Positions 26,016 through 34,019 of a DNA stretch of 64,000 bases are shown one piece after another. Each line of letters begins with the position of its first letter. Position 1 is the first letter of the stretch. The notes under the pieces are model-generated. The model made no database searches and was not told where the DNA came from. It saw nothing but the letters and a program-made list of their open reading frames with translations. Position numbers and translations under genes: made by a program. Source of the DNA: Polymorphobacter_B sp038225475 (GTDB lineage Bacteria > Pseudomonadota > Alphaproteobacteria > Sphingomonadales > Sphingomonadaceae); the NCBI GenBank assembly GCA_038225475.1, contig JBBRRA010000006.1:62001-126000 (forward strand), read 5' to 3'.

Positions 26016-26681
26016 ATGCGCGAAATCATTTTCGATACCGAAACCACCGGGATCATGCCCGGCGACGGCCACCGCGTGGTCGAGATCGGCGCACTTGAGA
26101 TGATCGGCCGGGTCGTCACCGGGCGAACCTTTCATTCCTATATCGATCCGTGCCGCGCAATGCCCAAGGATGCCGAGGCGGTGCACGGGCTCAACACGGC
26201 GTTCCTGACCGGCCAGCCGGTGTTCGAGGCCATCATCGACGACTTTCTCGGCTTTATCGGTGATGCGCCGCTGGTCGCGCACAACGCCGCGTTTGATATG
26301 GCGTTTCTTAACTGGGAACTGCGCCGCGCCGGAATGAAGCCGCTGCCCGACACGCGCGCGATCTGCACGCTCGAGCTCTCGCGGTCCAAACATCCCGGCG
26401 CCAAGCATTCGCTCGACGCGCTGTGCACGCGCTACGGCATCGATCTGTCAGGCCGCGCCAAGCACGGCGCGCTGCTCGACGCCGAATTGCTCGCAAGGGT
26501 TTATATCGAGCTCACCGGCGGCCAGCAGATCGGCTTCGACCTTGCCACGGCCGCGTCCGAGACAGCCGCCGCGCCGATCCGCACCCGGCTCGAACCGCGT
26601 CCCCACGCGGCATCCGCCGACGAAGTCGCCCGGCATGTCGCAATGATCGCTGGATTGAAGGATCCGGTCTGGCTCCAATAG
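26016..26681 (+). CDS. dnaQ: DNA polymerase III epsilon subunit
   Basis: 221 residues, 3'-5' proofreading exonuclease. The DEDDh motifs are complete: IIFDTETTGIMPGDGHRVVEIGALE (Exo I), LVAHNAAFDMAFLNWEL (Exo II), KHSLDALCTRYGI and HGALLDAELLARVYIEL (Exo III His and Asp). The C-terminal ~40 residues should bind the alpha subunit. A TTG two codons upstream abuts the coaE stop, but the ATG gives the standard REIIFDTETTG start. Last gene of the ppsR operon. Confidence 0.95.
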   Translation: MREIIFDTETTGIMPGDGHRVVEIGALEMIGRVVTGRTFHSYIDPCRAMPKDAEAVHGLNTAFLTGQPVFEAIIDDFLGFIGDAPLVAHNAAFDMAFLNWELRRAGMKPLPDTRAICTLELSRSKHPGAKHSLDALCTRYGIDLSGRAKHGALLDAELLARVYIELTGGQQIGFDLATAASETAAAPIRTRLEPRPHAASADEVARHVAMIAGLKDPVWLQ

Positions 26682-26781
26682 CGCCAGACGCTCTATATTT
26701 GCCTATTCCTAGTCGATGGCGGGCGATTGACGGGCACCCGGAGCAGGCCTAGAGCGGCCGCCCCAAGCAGGAGAGTTGCGC

Positions 26782-27360
26782 ATGGAGATCCGCGTTTCGG
26801 GCCACCAAGTCGACGCTGGCGCAGCCTTTCGCGCGCATGTGCAAACGCGGCTGACCGCGATGGCCGACAAATATTTCAGCCGCGCGATTCAGGCGAATGT
26901 AACGCTGCATCCCGCGCCGCATGGCGGGTTCGGCGTTGATATCGTGATGCATGTGATGACCGATCTGATCCTGAAGGGCAGCGGCCGCGCCAACGACGCA
27001 CATCCCGCCTTCGATGTGGCTGCCGACCGGATCGACAAGCAGCTGCGCCGTTACATGCGCCGTCTCAAGGACCGACACGGTCCCGGCAACGACCGTGTCG
27101 CGCTGGCGGTGAATGCCGACAACGCGGGCTATACGGTGTTCGCACCGCCGCCCGAGGCGGAGGATGCAACGCCCGATAATCCGATCGTTGTGGCCGAGAT
27201 GCGGGTCGATATTCCCGAAGCCACAGTCTCCGATGCGGTGATGATGCTCGATCTGCGCAACACCACGGCGCTGATGTTTCGTGACAGCGGCACCGGCGCG
27301 CACAACATGGTCTATCGGCGCGAAGATGGCAGTATCGGCTGGGTCGAGCCGCGTTCGTGA
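26782..27360 (+). CDS. hpf: long-form ribosome hibernation promoting factor
   Basis: 192 residues. The N-terminal S30AE domain (EIRVSGHQVDAGAAFRAHVQTRL, then KYFSRAIQANVTLHP) binds the decoding region of idle 30S subunits. The C-terminal domain, from about residue 135 (VVAEMRVDIPEATVSDAVMMLDLRN... then VYRREDGSIGWVEP), is the dimerisation domain of long HPF that joins two 70S ribosomes into 100S. The ATG follows an AGGAG site. The stop overlaps ptsN. In many proteobacteria the pair follows rpoN; rpoN is not beside it here. Confidence 0.93.
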   Translation: MEIRVSGHQVDAGAAFRAHVQTRLTAMADKYFSRAIQANVTLHPAPHGGFGVDIVMHVMTDLILKGSGRANDAHPAFDVAADRIDKQLRRYMRRLKDRHGPGNDRVALAVNADNAGYTVFAPPPEAEDATPDNPIVVAEMRVDIPEATVSDAVMMLDLRNTTALMFRDSGTGAHNMVYRREDGSIGWVEPRS

Positions 27361-27830
27361 CCACGAGCGGCTTCGGCGACCTGATTGCGCCGGGCGGCGT
27401 ATTGTTCGACGTCCATGTTGCCAACAAGCGGCAGTTGTTCGGCGTGCTTGCCACGCACGCCGCCAAGCAGACCGGCCTCGACAGCGATCAGATTTTGGAC
27501 GCGATGCTCGAGCGTGAGCAACAGGGCACGACGGGCTTCGGTGCGGGCACGGCGATCCCGCATATCCGCATGCCGACCGTTGGGCGGGTCGTCGCCATCG
27601 CGGCAAAGCTGGCGGGTGCGATAAATTACGCCGCGCTCGACGGACTGCCGGTGGATCTCGTCGTGTTGATGATTGCGCCGAGCGGCAACGGTGCCGATCA
27701 TTTGAAGGCGCTGGCGCGGATCAGCCGTGCGCTACGCGACCGTGATCTGACGTCAAAGCTGCGTGGCAGCGCGTCGGCCGACGCGCTGCAGGCCTTGCTG
27801 ACACAGGATCTGCAAAGCCGCGCCGCATGA
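27357..27830 (+). CDS. ptsN: nitrogen-type PTS EIIA component
   Basis: 157 residues of the fructose/mannitol EIIA fold. GFGAGTAIPHIRMP carries the phosphorylated His (H69). The N-terminal DLIAPGGVLFDVHVANKRQLFGVLA is typical of PtsN, the final phosphate acceptor of the regulatory PTS-Ntr, which controls potassium, nitrogen and stress responses rather than sugar uptake. GTG start overlapping the hpf stop (GTGA). The likely donor HPr is in this window at 60 kb. Confidence 0.93.
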   Translation: MTTSGFGDLIAPGGVLFDVHVANKRQLFGVLATHAAKQTGLDSDQILDAMLEREQQGTTGFGAGTAIPHIRMPTVGRVVAIAAKLAGAINYAALDGLPVDLVVLMIAPSGNGADHLKALARISRALRDRDLTSKLRGSASADALQALLTQDLQSRAA

Positions 27831-27840
27831 CCACCGCGCC

Positions 27841-28173
27841 GTGACCAGCCCGCCGCGGCTGTCCGCCAGGATCTGGACGACGGCGCTGTTACGCCGTGTT
27901 CATGCGGCGGGCGATTTCGCCACGGTGATCCACCGCGGTGACGACATTTCGGGGAGTGTCGCGCTCATCCACCGCACGCGCGACGACTACCGGACCGTGT
28001 TATCACGCACGCTCGGCCCAGACGGCGATTATGTCTGGCGACCGGCAGCAAGCGGCAATGCCGTCGATGAATGGGTTGCCAACCAGCGCCGTTTCGACCG
28101 GGATCTCTGGGTAATCGAACTGGATACCCCTGATCCGGCACGCTTCATCGACGAAACGATCGCGGCGGGTTGA
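27841..28173 (+). CDS. DUF1491 family protein
   Basis: 110 residues starting with GTG ten bases after ptsN. PRLSARIWTTALLRRVHAAGDFATVIHRGD and VDEWVANQRRFDRDLWVIELDTPDPARFIDE match the conserved alphaproteobacterial family DUF1491, whose function is not known. It is soluble, with no signal or membrane segment. Its position at the end of the hpf-ptsN run suggests co-transcription but does not define a role. Confidence 0.85.
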   Translation: MTSPPRLSARIWTTALLRRVHAAGDFATVIHRGDDISGSVALIHRTRDDYRTVLSRTLGPDGDYVWRPAASGNAVDEWVANQRRFDRDLWVIELDTPDPARFIDETIAAG

Positions 28174-28345
28174 TCGGATCGTTTCGGTGCTTCAGTCCAT
28201 GGGAATGAAGCTGGACCCAAGGGTGGGGACAGTGTGGATCAACCCAAGCGGACCAAAGTGGTTCCACCCCAGTTCGCAGAAATCGCCTCGCATCGGGTGA
28301 TCTCGGCAACCGGACCACTCGCGGCCGTGGGCAGCAAGAGACTGA

Positions 28346-28951
28346 ATGACCCGTCGATTTTCCTTTGCAGTCCGGCTCGCATTGCTTGCGGTTGCCGGGC
28401 TGGCGCTGACCGGCGCGGGCGAATATTCGCCCAACTCGATTGCCGCACAACCGGCGATCGCGCACGCGCTGGTCCCCGTTCTCGATATTCCCGCCGTCGG
28501 CCTCGACGAAGATGTGACCAATCCCGCCGATGCTGCACCCCGCCCGGCGCGCTTGTCGATGCTGGTCGCGCAGATGTCGGATGAGGCGTTGCCATCGACA
28601 TTTTCCGATACCAAGTGCCTCGCGCGCGCCGTGTATTTCGAAGCGCGCGGCGAACCGCTAGAAGGCCAGCTCGCGGTGGCGCAGGTCATCCTGAACCGTG
28701 TCGCGTCGGGCCGTTATGCGGCGAGCGTTTGCGGCGTCATCGATCAGCCCGGGCAGTTCAGCTTTGCGCATGAACGCGCACCGCGCACCGGCAGCGACTG
28801 GCGGACCGCAGAGGCGATCGCGCGGATTGCCATCGCGAACAGCTGGGAACCGATGGTCCCCCGCGCGGTGTCGTTTCATGCTTCGCGGGTCGCGCCAAGC
28901 TGGGGCATGGAGCGCGTCGCGCAGATCGGTCACCATATTTTCTACCGGTGA
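28346..28951 (+). CDS. SleB-type cell wall hydrolase
   Basis: 201 residues. A hydrophobic N-terminal segment (VRLALLAVAGLALTGAG) acts as signal or anchor. The catalytic domain starts near residue 88: CLARAVYFEARGEPLEGQLAVAQVILNRV contains the conserved Glu of the SleB/CwlJ hydrolase family, and GVIDQPGQFSF, RAVSFHA and IGHHIFYR complete it. Such enzymes act as lytic transglycosylases on peptidoglycan. Preceded by a 172-base gap without a recognised gene. Confidence 0.9.
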   Translation: MTRRFSFAVRLALLAVAGLALTGAGEYSPNSIAAQPAIAHALVPVLDIPAVGLDEDVTNPADAAPRPARLSMLVAQMSDEALPSTFSDTKCLARAVYFEARGEPLEGQLAVAQVILNRVASGRYAASVCGVIDQPGQFSFAHERAPRTGSDWRTAEAIARIAIANSWEPMVPRAVSFHASRVAPSWGMERVAQIGHHIFYR

Positions 28952-28990
28952 CGACTTTCCGTACCTGATCTGTTCTGATACCACCGCGAT

Positions 28991-29464
28991 GTGGCAGCCG
29001 ACTATTCCATAAACGCTCAGGATGTCGCGCGCGGTGTCGGACGCTTGTTGTGGCGCGCCGGCATTTCACCCCTCGCCGAAGTGCCGCTCGCCAGCGGGCG
29101 GCGCGCCGATATCGTCGGGCTCGGGCCCGACGGCCGCCTGACCTTGATCGAGATTAAAGTGTCGCTCGCCGATCTTCGCGGCGATCTCAAATGGCGCGAC
29201 TATCTCGATTATTGCGACCGGTTCTTCTGGGCGGTGCCAGTCGGTTTTCCGCTGCATGATTTTGATCAAGATGCGTATCTGCCCGCGCGCGCCGGGCTGA
29301 TCATCGCCGACCGGTGGGACGCGACCGAAATCCGCGCCGCCGCATGGGTACCGCTGGCCGCCGCCCGTCGCCGCGTCGAAACCGTACGCTTCGGACGACG
29401 CGCGGCGCAGCGTTTGCAGCTGTTCAGCGATCCCGAAGTCGCCGAGCTGACGCGACCCGATTGA
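28991..29464 (+). CDS. mmcB: MmcB family DNA repair protein
   Basis: 157 residues, formerly DUF1052. GRRADIVGLGPDGRLTLIEIKVSLADLRGDLKWRDYLDYCDRFFWAVP contains a PD-(D/E)xK nuclease-like pattern (Asp in RRADIV, ExK in LIEIKVS). MmcB was described in Caulobacter as a LexA-controlled nuclease-like protein acting with the imuABC mutagenesis polymerase. Starts with GTG 39 bases after sleB. No LexA box was identified by eye upstream. Confidence 0.85.
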   Translation: MAADYSINAQDVARGVGRLLWRAGISPLAEVPLASGRRADIVGLGPDGRLTLIEIKVSLADLRGDLKWRDYLDYCDRFFWAVPVGFPLHDFDQDAYLPARAGLIIADRWDATEIRAAAWVPLAAARRRVETVRFGRRAAQRLQLFSDPEVAELTRPD

Positions 29465-29467
29465 CGC

Positions 29468-30031
29468 CTAGCGCGGGGAGCGCTTCGCGAGGATGCGCTG
29501 CAGCGTCCGGCGGTGCATTTTCAGGCGCCGGGCAGTTTCGGAAACATTGCGCCCGCACAGTTCATAGACGCGCTGGATATGTTCCCAGCGCACCCGGTCG
29601 GCTGACATCGGCTCGGGCGGAGCCTCGGGGCGCTCACCCGGCAATGCCGACAATGCCCGCACGATATCTTCGGGATCGGCGGGCTTCGCCAGATAGTCGA
29701 CCGCCCCCGCCTTGACCGCCGCAACCGCAGTGGCAAGGTTCCCGTAGCCGGTGAGCACGACGATCCGGATGTCAGGGCGAAGGGCGCGCAGTTCGGCGAC
29801 CAGGTCGAGGCCGTTGCCATCCTCGAGCCGCAAATCGACCACCGCGTGACCCGGAAGCAGCGTCACTGCGAGGCGGCGCGCCTCGGCAACGCTTCCCGCG
29901 CCGGTCACGGCAAACCCGCGACGCTCGAGCGTCAGCTGCAGCCGCTGCCGAAACGGTTGGTCATCATCGACGAGCAGCAACGGCATCAGCGCGACCGGAG
30001 TCGGCGGCGTCTCGGAAATTGCGGTGTCCAT
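29468..30031 (-). CDS. regA: RegA/ActR/PrrA-type response regulator
   Basis: 187 residues. Receiver domain: LLLVDDDQPFRQRLQ at the N-terminus, phospho-acceptor Asp66 in HAVVDLRLEDGNGLDL, VLTGYGN and YLAKPADPEDI. The output is a Fis-type helix-turn-helix, NVSETARRLKMHRRTLQRILAKRSPR, nearly identical to the invariant RegA HTH. These regulators control respiration, photosynthesis, nitrogen or carbon fixation genes in response to redox. The ATG is chosen over a TTG one codon upstream; an AGGAG site precedes both. It overlaps the kinase stop by one base. Confidence 0.93.
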   Translation of the reverse strand: MDTAISETPPTPVALMPLLLVDDDQPFRQRLQLTLERRGFAVTGAGSVAEARRLAVTLLPGHAVVDLRLEDGNGLDLVAELRALRPDIRIVVLTGYGNLATAVAAVKAGAVDYLAKPADPEDIVRALSALPGERPEAPPEPMSADRVRWEHIQRVYELCGRNVSETARRLKMHRRTLQRILAKRSPR

Positions 30032-31308
30032 CAAATCATCTCCTGTGCTTCAATATGGCTGCGAAGCCAGCGAATATCCACCTGCGCGCCACCGGCCGCG
30101 CGGTTGCTGAACCGCAATTGGCCGCCGGTGCGTTCGAGCAAGGTCGTCGCGATGAAAATTCCCAGCCCGGTGCCGCCGGATTGCGACCGCGACGGACCGA
30201 GGAACGGCTCGCCAAGCCGCGGCAGCAAGGCGCTGTCGAAGCCTGCACCGTCGTCGGTCACCAACACATGGACTTCGCCCTTGTCGGCGGTGGCGCGGAC
30301 GGTGACGCCCGATCCCGCGTGCCGAACGGCGTTGCTGACGAGATTGGACAGCCCGTGCAACAGCTCGGGTGTGCGGCGCAGCAGCGGCAGGTCGCCGTTG
30401 GCTTCGATGGTGATCGGCACCCGCGCTGGCTTTAGAACATGCGCAACTTCGTGGAGCACGACGTCGAGCGCCAGCTTTGGAAATGGATCCTCGGCTTCAG
30501 CACGGCGCGCGATGCCGATCAATATCGCCCGGCTGCGCGCCGCTTCCTGGTCGAGCAGGCGCACATCGTCGCCAAAGTCCGGATCATTGCCCAACCGGTC
30601 GACCAACTCGCGCGCGACCAACGTGATCGTGCCGAGCGGTCCGCCGAGTTCATGTGCCGCTGCCGCCGCGAGCGATCCCAGCGCCGACATCCGCGATTCG
30701 CGCTCAAGCGCCGCCTGAGTGGCGACCAACGCATGGCTGCGCCGCCGCCCTTCGGCCGACACCAGCCACGCATAGCCTGCAAGGAACGCTCCCGCCAACG
30801 CCATCGCGACGAGGACGCCGATCCGGTACACCGGCGGCAGCTCGATCGGCGGGCCACCCCACGGCAGCGGCAACGCCCAGCGCCATTCGACGACAAGGAT
30901 GATTGCGGCCATTATCAGCAGTAGCACCGTGCCGCGCGCCGACAGCAGCGTCGCAGCGATCGTGATCGGCACCACCAGCAGCACGACGAAGGGATTGGTG
31001 AGGCCACCGGTCAGGAATAGCAGCACCCCGGCCTGCACAAGATCGAACGCAAGGTGCAGGACCGCCTCGCTGCCTTCCAGCCGCGCATTGCGCGGATAGA
31101 GCGTCGACAGCCCGATATTGAGCACCGCAGCCGCCGAAACCGCTGCCACCAGCGACGGCCACGCGAGTGGATAGCGAAGGTACAGCCCAACGACGATCAG
31201 CGTGACGAATTGACCACCGATGGCGATCCAGCGCGTCGCCACCAGTGTTCGCACGCGGACCCCAGGGCGCCCCAATGCCGCTGCCACATAAGTGCGCGAG
31301 CTTTCCAT
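30031..31308 (-). CDS. regB: RegB/PrrB/ActS-type sensor histidine kinase
   Basis: 425 residues. Six hydrophobic segments occupy residues ~25-185, including the quinone-binding heptad GGLTNPF (101-107) universal in RegB. The H-box AAAAHELGGPLGTITL has the phospho-His at about 219, and the ATPase boxes are NLVSNAVRHAG, DDGAGFD and GGTGLGIFIA. At His+40, where Rhodobacter RegB has the redox-active cysteine (H225, C265), this protein has Ser259 in DQEAARSRAIL. The start is the ATG before ESSRTYVAAALGR; about 60 upstream codons are open but not conserved. Operon with regA. Confidence 0.92.
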   Translation of the reverse strand: MESSRTYVAAALGRPGVRVRTLVATRWIAIGGQFVTLIVVGLYLRYPLAWPSLVAAVSAAAVLNIGLSTLYPRNARLEGSEAVLHLAFDLVQAGVLLFLTGGLTNPFVVLLVVPITIAATLLSARGTVLLLIMAAIILVVEWRWALPLPWGGPPIELPPVYRIGVLVAMALAGAFLAGYAWLVSAEGRRRSHALVATQAALERESRMSALGSLAAAAAHELGGPLGTITLVARELVDRLGNDPDFGDDVRLLDQEAARSRAILIGIARRAEAEDPFPKLALDVVLHEVAHVLKPARVPITIEANGDLPLLRRTPELLHGLSNLVSNAVRHAGSGVTVRATADKGEVHVLVTDDGAGFDSALLPRLGEPFLGPSRSQSGGTGLGIFIATTLLERTGGQLRFSNRAAGGAQVDIRWLRSHIEAQEMI

Positions 31309-31360
31309 GCCGCGGTCTATAGACGCGGTGCGCGGCGATGCCCATGCGGCAAAGCCGACG

Positions 31361-31966
31361 CTATGGTTGCGGCCCCTGAACGGGGGCTGCCTTGCGACGC
31401 GGTGTGTCTTTGAGCAGCCGCGCAACGGGGCCGCCACGCGCATCCTGTTGCGCATAGTCGCGCGCCGAATAACCCGCCGCGCTGTCGGCAACGTCGGGAT
31501 CGGCTCCGGCGTCGAGCAGCATCTTGACGAGGCTTTGATTACGAAGCTGCACGGCCTTGATCAGCGGCGTTTCGCCGATGTTGTTCTTCAGGTCGACGCG
31601 CGCACGGACCAGCAGCAGGATGCGAACGCCCTCGGTAAAGCCGCCCACTGTGGCGAGCAGCAACGGGCTATTGCCGCTACGGTCACGGACATTGGGATCG
31701 GCTCCGGCCTGCAGCAGGAACCCCAGCCATGCGGCATCGCTGCGCCGGATGACAATATGCAGCGCCGCATCGCCGCTGTCGCCGTCGCGCGTATTGACGA
31801 TCGTGTTCCCCGGCGCATCGAGGATCGTCTTCGCCTTGGCCGCGTCCTTGTCCTTGACGGCCTTGATAAAGTTGTACGTCTCTGAAAATTGTGCCGACGC
31901 AGGCGTCGCGACGCACACCACTCCGGACAGCGCCATCAAGCAGAGCAGGGTACGCAAGGTCGACAT
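31361..31966 (-). CDS. exported ankyrin-repeat protein
   Basis: 201 residues. A signal peptide ends near ATPASAQ. Three to four ankyrin repeats follow: GDAALHIVIRRSDAAWLGFLLQAGADPNVRD, GNSPLLLATVGGFTEGVRILLLVRARVDLKN, GETPLIKAVQLRNQSLVKMLLDAGADPDVAD. The C-terminus is basic and proline rich. Periplasmic ankyrin proteins usually mediate protein contacts; no partner is evident. It lies between regB and the SCO1 gene, 52 bases upstream of regB on the same strand. Confidence 0.85.
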   Translation of the reverse strand: MSTLRTLLCLMALSGVVCVATPASAQFSETYNFIKAVKDKDAAKAKTILDAPGNTIVNTRDGDSGDAALHIVIRRSDAAWLGFLLQAGADPNVRDRSGNSPLLLATVGGFTEGVRILLLVRARVDLKNNIGETPLIKAVQLRNQSLVKMLLDAGADPDVADSAAGYSARDYAQQDARGGPVARLLKDTPRRKAAPVQGPQP

Positions 31967-32027
31967 GATCGGTTCCCGGACTTATGACCGTTAAGCCTGA
32001 CGTGTACCCTAGCCAGACCGGAATCCA

Positions 32028-32636
32028 ATGAACAGGCTTCGCCTGCCCTTTACTGCAATTGTTGCGCTGCTGCTGGTTTTCGTGGCGGTGGCTGGCGTGC
32101 TGTTGTGGAACGCCCGCGCGACGCCGCCTGTGGGACGTCTCGCGGGTTCGGGCCTTGGCGGTGCCTATGTGCTGGTCGACCAGACCGGCCGGACGGTCAC
32201 CGCTGCGACCTTTGCCGGACGCTATCCGCTCTATTATTTCGGTTATACCTTTTGCCCCGATGTGTGCCCGCTCGATGTCGCGAATCTGAGCAAGGGACTG
32301 GCGCTGTTCGAGAAAGCCGACCCTCGCCGCGCCGCGCTGGTGCAACCGATCTTTGTCTCGGTCGACCCCGAACGCGACACGCCGGCGGTGCTGCGCAGCT
32401 GGCTGGCGGCGTTCCATCCACGGTTCGTCGGGCTGACCGGCACACCGGCGCAAGTCGATGCGATGAAACACGCGTTCCGCGTTTATGCGCGACGTTCGGG
32501 GACCGGCGCGGACTATCTCGTCGACCATAGCGCAGTCACCTATCTGTTCGGGCCCGACGCGCAGCCGGTCAGCTTCATCGAGCGCGATGCCGCCCCAGCA
32601 GCGGTCGCCGCCGAACTCGACAAGTATGTCCGATGA
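32028..32636 (+). CDS. SCO1/SenC family copper-binding protein
   Basis: 202 residues. One N-terminal membrane anchor (IVALLLVFVAVAGVLLW), then a thioredoxin-like fold with the copper site FCPDVCP (C76, C80) and the distal ligand His167 in DYLVDHSAVTYLF. SCO proteins deliver copper to the CuA site of cytochrome oxidase or act in redox control. In Rhodobacter senC/prrC lies beside regA and regB; here it is near the same pair but divergent, with the ankyrin gene between. The stop overlaps ycgN (ATGA). Confidence 0.93.
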   Translation: MNRLRLPFTAIVALLLVFVAVAGVLLWNARATPPVGRLAGSGLGGAYVLVDQTGRTVTAATFAGRYPLYYFGYTFCPDVCPLDVANLSKGLALFEKADPRRAALVQPIFVSVDPERDTPAVLRSWLAAFHPRFVGLTGTPAQVDAMKHAFRVYARRSGTGADYLVDHSAVTYLFGPDAQPVSFIERDAAPAAVAAELDKYVR

Positions 32637-33064
32637 CGCAGTTTTGGAAAACCACCCCCCTCGACAAGATGACCCGCACCGAGTGGGAAAGCCTGTGCGA
32701 CGGCTGCGGCAAATGCTGCATCCACAAGCTTGAGGATGAAGACACCGGCGAACTGTTACCGACCAACGTCGCCTGCCGCCTGCTCGATCGGCGGTCGGGG
32801 CAGTGTTCGGACTATCGTAACCGCAAGGCGCATGTGCCCGAGTGCGTGCGGTTGACGCCCGCCAAGCTGGCCACGCTCGACTGGCTGCCGTCGACCTGTG
32901 CGTATGTGACCGTCTATGAACGGCGCGATTTGCCCGAATGGCATCACCTCGTGTCGGGTGACCGCGAATCGATCCACCGCGCAGGCATGTCGGTTCGCGG
33001 CTGGACGGTCAGCGAGGACGACGCGGGTCCGCTTGAGAATCACATCATCGACAGCAAGCTTTAA
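32633..33064 (+). CDS. YcgN family cysteine-cluster protein
   Basis: 143 residues of the UPF0260 family. Conserved cysteines lie in CDGCGKCCIHKLEDE, NVACRLLD, GQCSDYRNR, VPECVRL and STCAYV; they probably bind a metal or Fe-S cluster, as in the related YkgJ zinc/iron-chelating proteins. EWHHLVSGD is the conserved C-terminal patch. Translationally coupled to the SCO1 gene by ATGA, which hints at a shared metal theme; that link is inference. Confidence 0.9.
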   Translation: MTQFWKTTPLDKMTRTEWESLCDGCGKCCIHKLEDEDTGELLPTNVACRLLDRRSGQCSDYRNRKAHVPECVRLTPAKLATLDWLPSTCAYVTVYERRDLPEWHHLVSGDRESIHRAGMSVRGWTVSEDDAGPLENHIIDSKL

Positions 33065-33077
33065 CGGCGCATCGGCG

Positions 33078-34019
33078 TCAGGCGCGTGGATGCGCGTTCC
33101 GATAGGTGTCGAGCAGGTGCGCCGCATCGACGGCGGTGTAGATTTGTGTCGAGGACAGGCTGGCGTGGCCGAGCAGTTCCTGGATCGAACGCAGGTCGGC
33201 GCCGCGCGCCAGCAAGTGCGTGGCGAAGCTGTGACGAAGCGCGTGCGGCGTGGCGCTCGCCGGCAGACCGAGCACACCGCGTGCCGACGCCATCGCACGG
33301 CGGATAAGCTCGGGCGCGAGCGGACCGCCACGGACACCGCGGAACAGCGGCGCGGCGGCGCTGGCCGGCCATGGGCAGAGCGCCGCATAGTGCTCGACCG
33401 CGGCGCGGACGACGGGCAGCAGCGGCACCATCCGGGTCTTGTTGCGCTTGCCGGTCACGACGAGCACGTCGCCGAGCGGCAGTGCGTTGCCGGTCAAAGA
33501 TAACGCCTCGGCAATCCGCAGCCCCGCGCCGTACAGCAGCAACAGGACGGCGGTGTTACGCGCCGCAACCCAGGGCAGCGTTGCGGTGTCGCCGACCTCG
33601 ACGCTGAGCGCCTCGGCATCGGCAGGGGACACCGAACGCGGCAGTCGCGTCGGCCGCTTCGGCGTTGCAAGCCCGGCAAGGCCGGTATTCGCCACGCCGT
33701 GGCTACGCTCCAGCCAGCGGAAAAATGTCCGTAACGCCGCCACGTCGCGCGCCGCCGACGCATTGCTGAGCCCGTGCCCGCGCCGATGCGCAAGGTACGC
33801 GCGAAAATCCCCCAGCGTCAGCGATGCCAGCGCCCCAAGGCCGACCGGCGCGCCGAGATGATCGGCAATGAACGCGGTAAACCGGTGCAGCGTCGCGGTA
33901 TAGGCGCGGACCGTGTGGGCCGACAGGCGCCGCCCATCGGCAAGGCTGTTGCGCCAGGTAACGACCAGCGCCGTTCCGGTCGGAGGTGTGCCGGTCGGCG
34001 GCGTCGCGGCAGCCGTCAC
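33078..34019 (-). CDS. xerC: tyrosine recombinase XerC
   Basis: 313 residues. N-terminal SAM-like core-binding domain (SAHTVRAYTATLHRFTAFIADHLG) and a C-terminal catalytic domain with the full set: Arg in GAGLRIAEALSL, Lys in TGKRNKTRMVP, HALRHSFATHLL (His and Arg), LLGHASLSSTQIYT (His and nucleophile Tyr). It resolves chromosome dimers at dif together with XerD; XerD is not in the window. GTG start overlaps the aldolase gene stop (GTGA). No mobile-element genes are adjacent, so a housekeeping role is favoured. Confidence 0.9.
   Translation of the reverse strand: MTAAATPPTGTPPTGTALVVTWRNSLADGRRLSAHTVRAYTATLHRFTAFIADHLGAPVGLGALASLTLGDFRAYLAHRRGHGLSNASAARDVAALRTFFRWLERSHGVANTGLAGLATPKRPTRLPRSVSPADAEALSVEVGDTATLPWVAARNTAVLLLLYGAGLRIAEALSLTGNALPLGDVLVVTGKRNKTRMVPLLPVVRAAVEHYAALCPWPASAAAPLFRGVRGGPLAPELIRRAMASARGVLGLPASATPHALRHSFATHLLARGADLRSIQELLGHASLSSTQIYTAVDAAHLLDTYRNAHPRA

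Noticed and set aside
33078..34019. Phage or island integrase
   Set aside because: Length, core-binding domain and catalytic motifs fit housekeeping XerC, and the neighbours are core genes.
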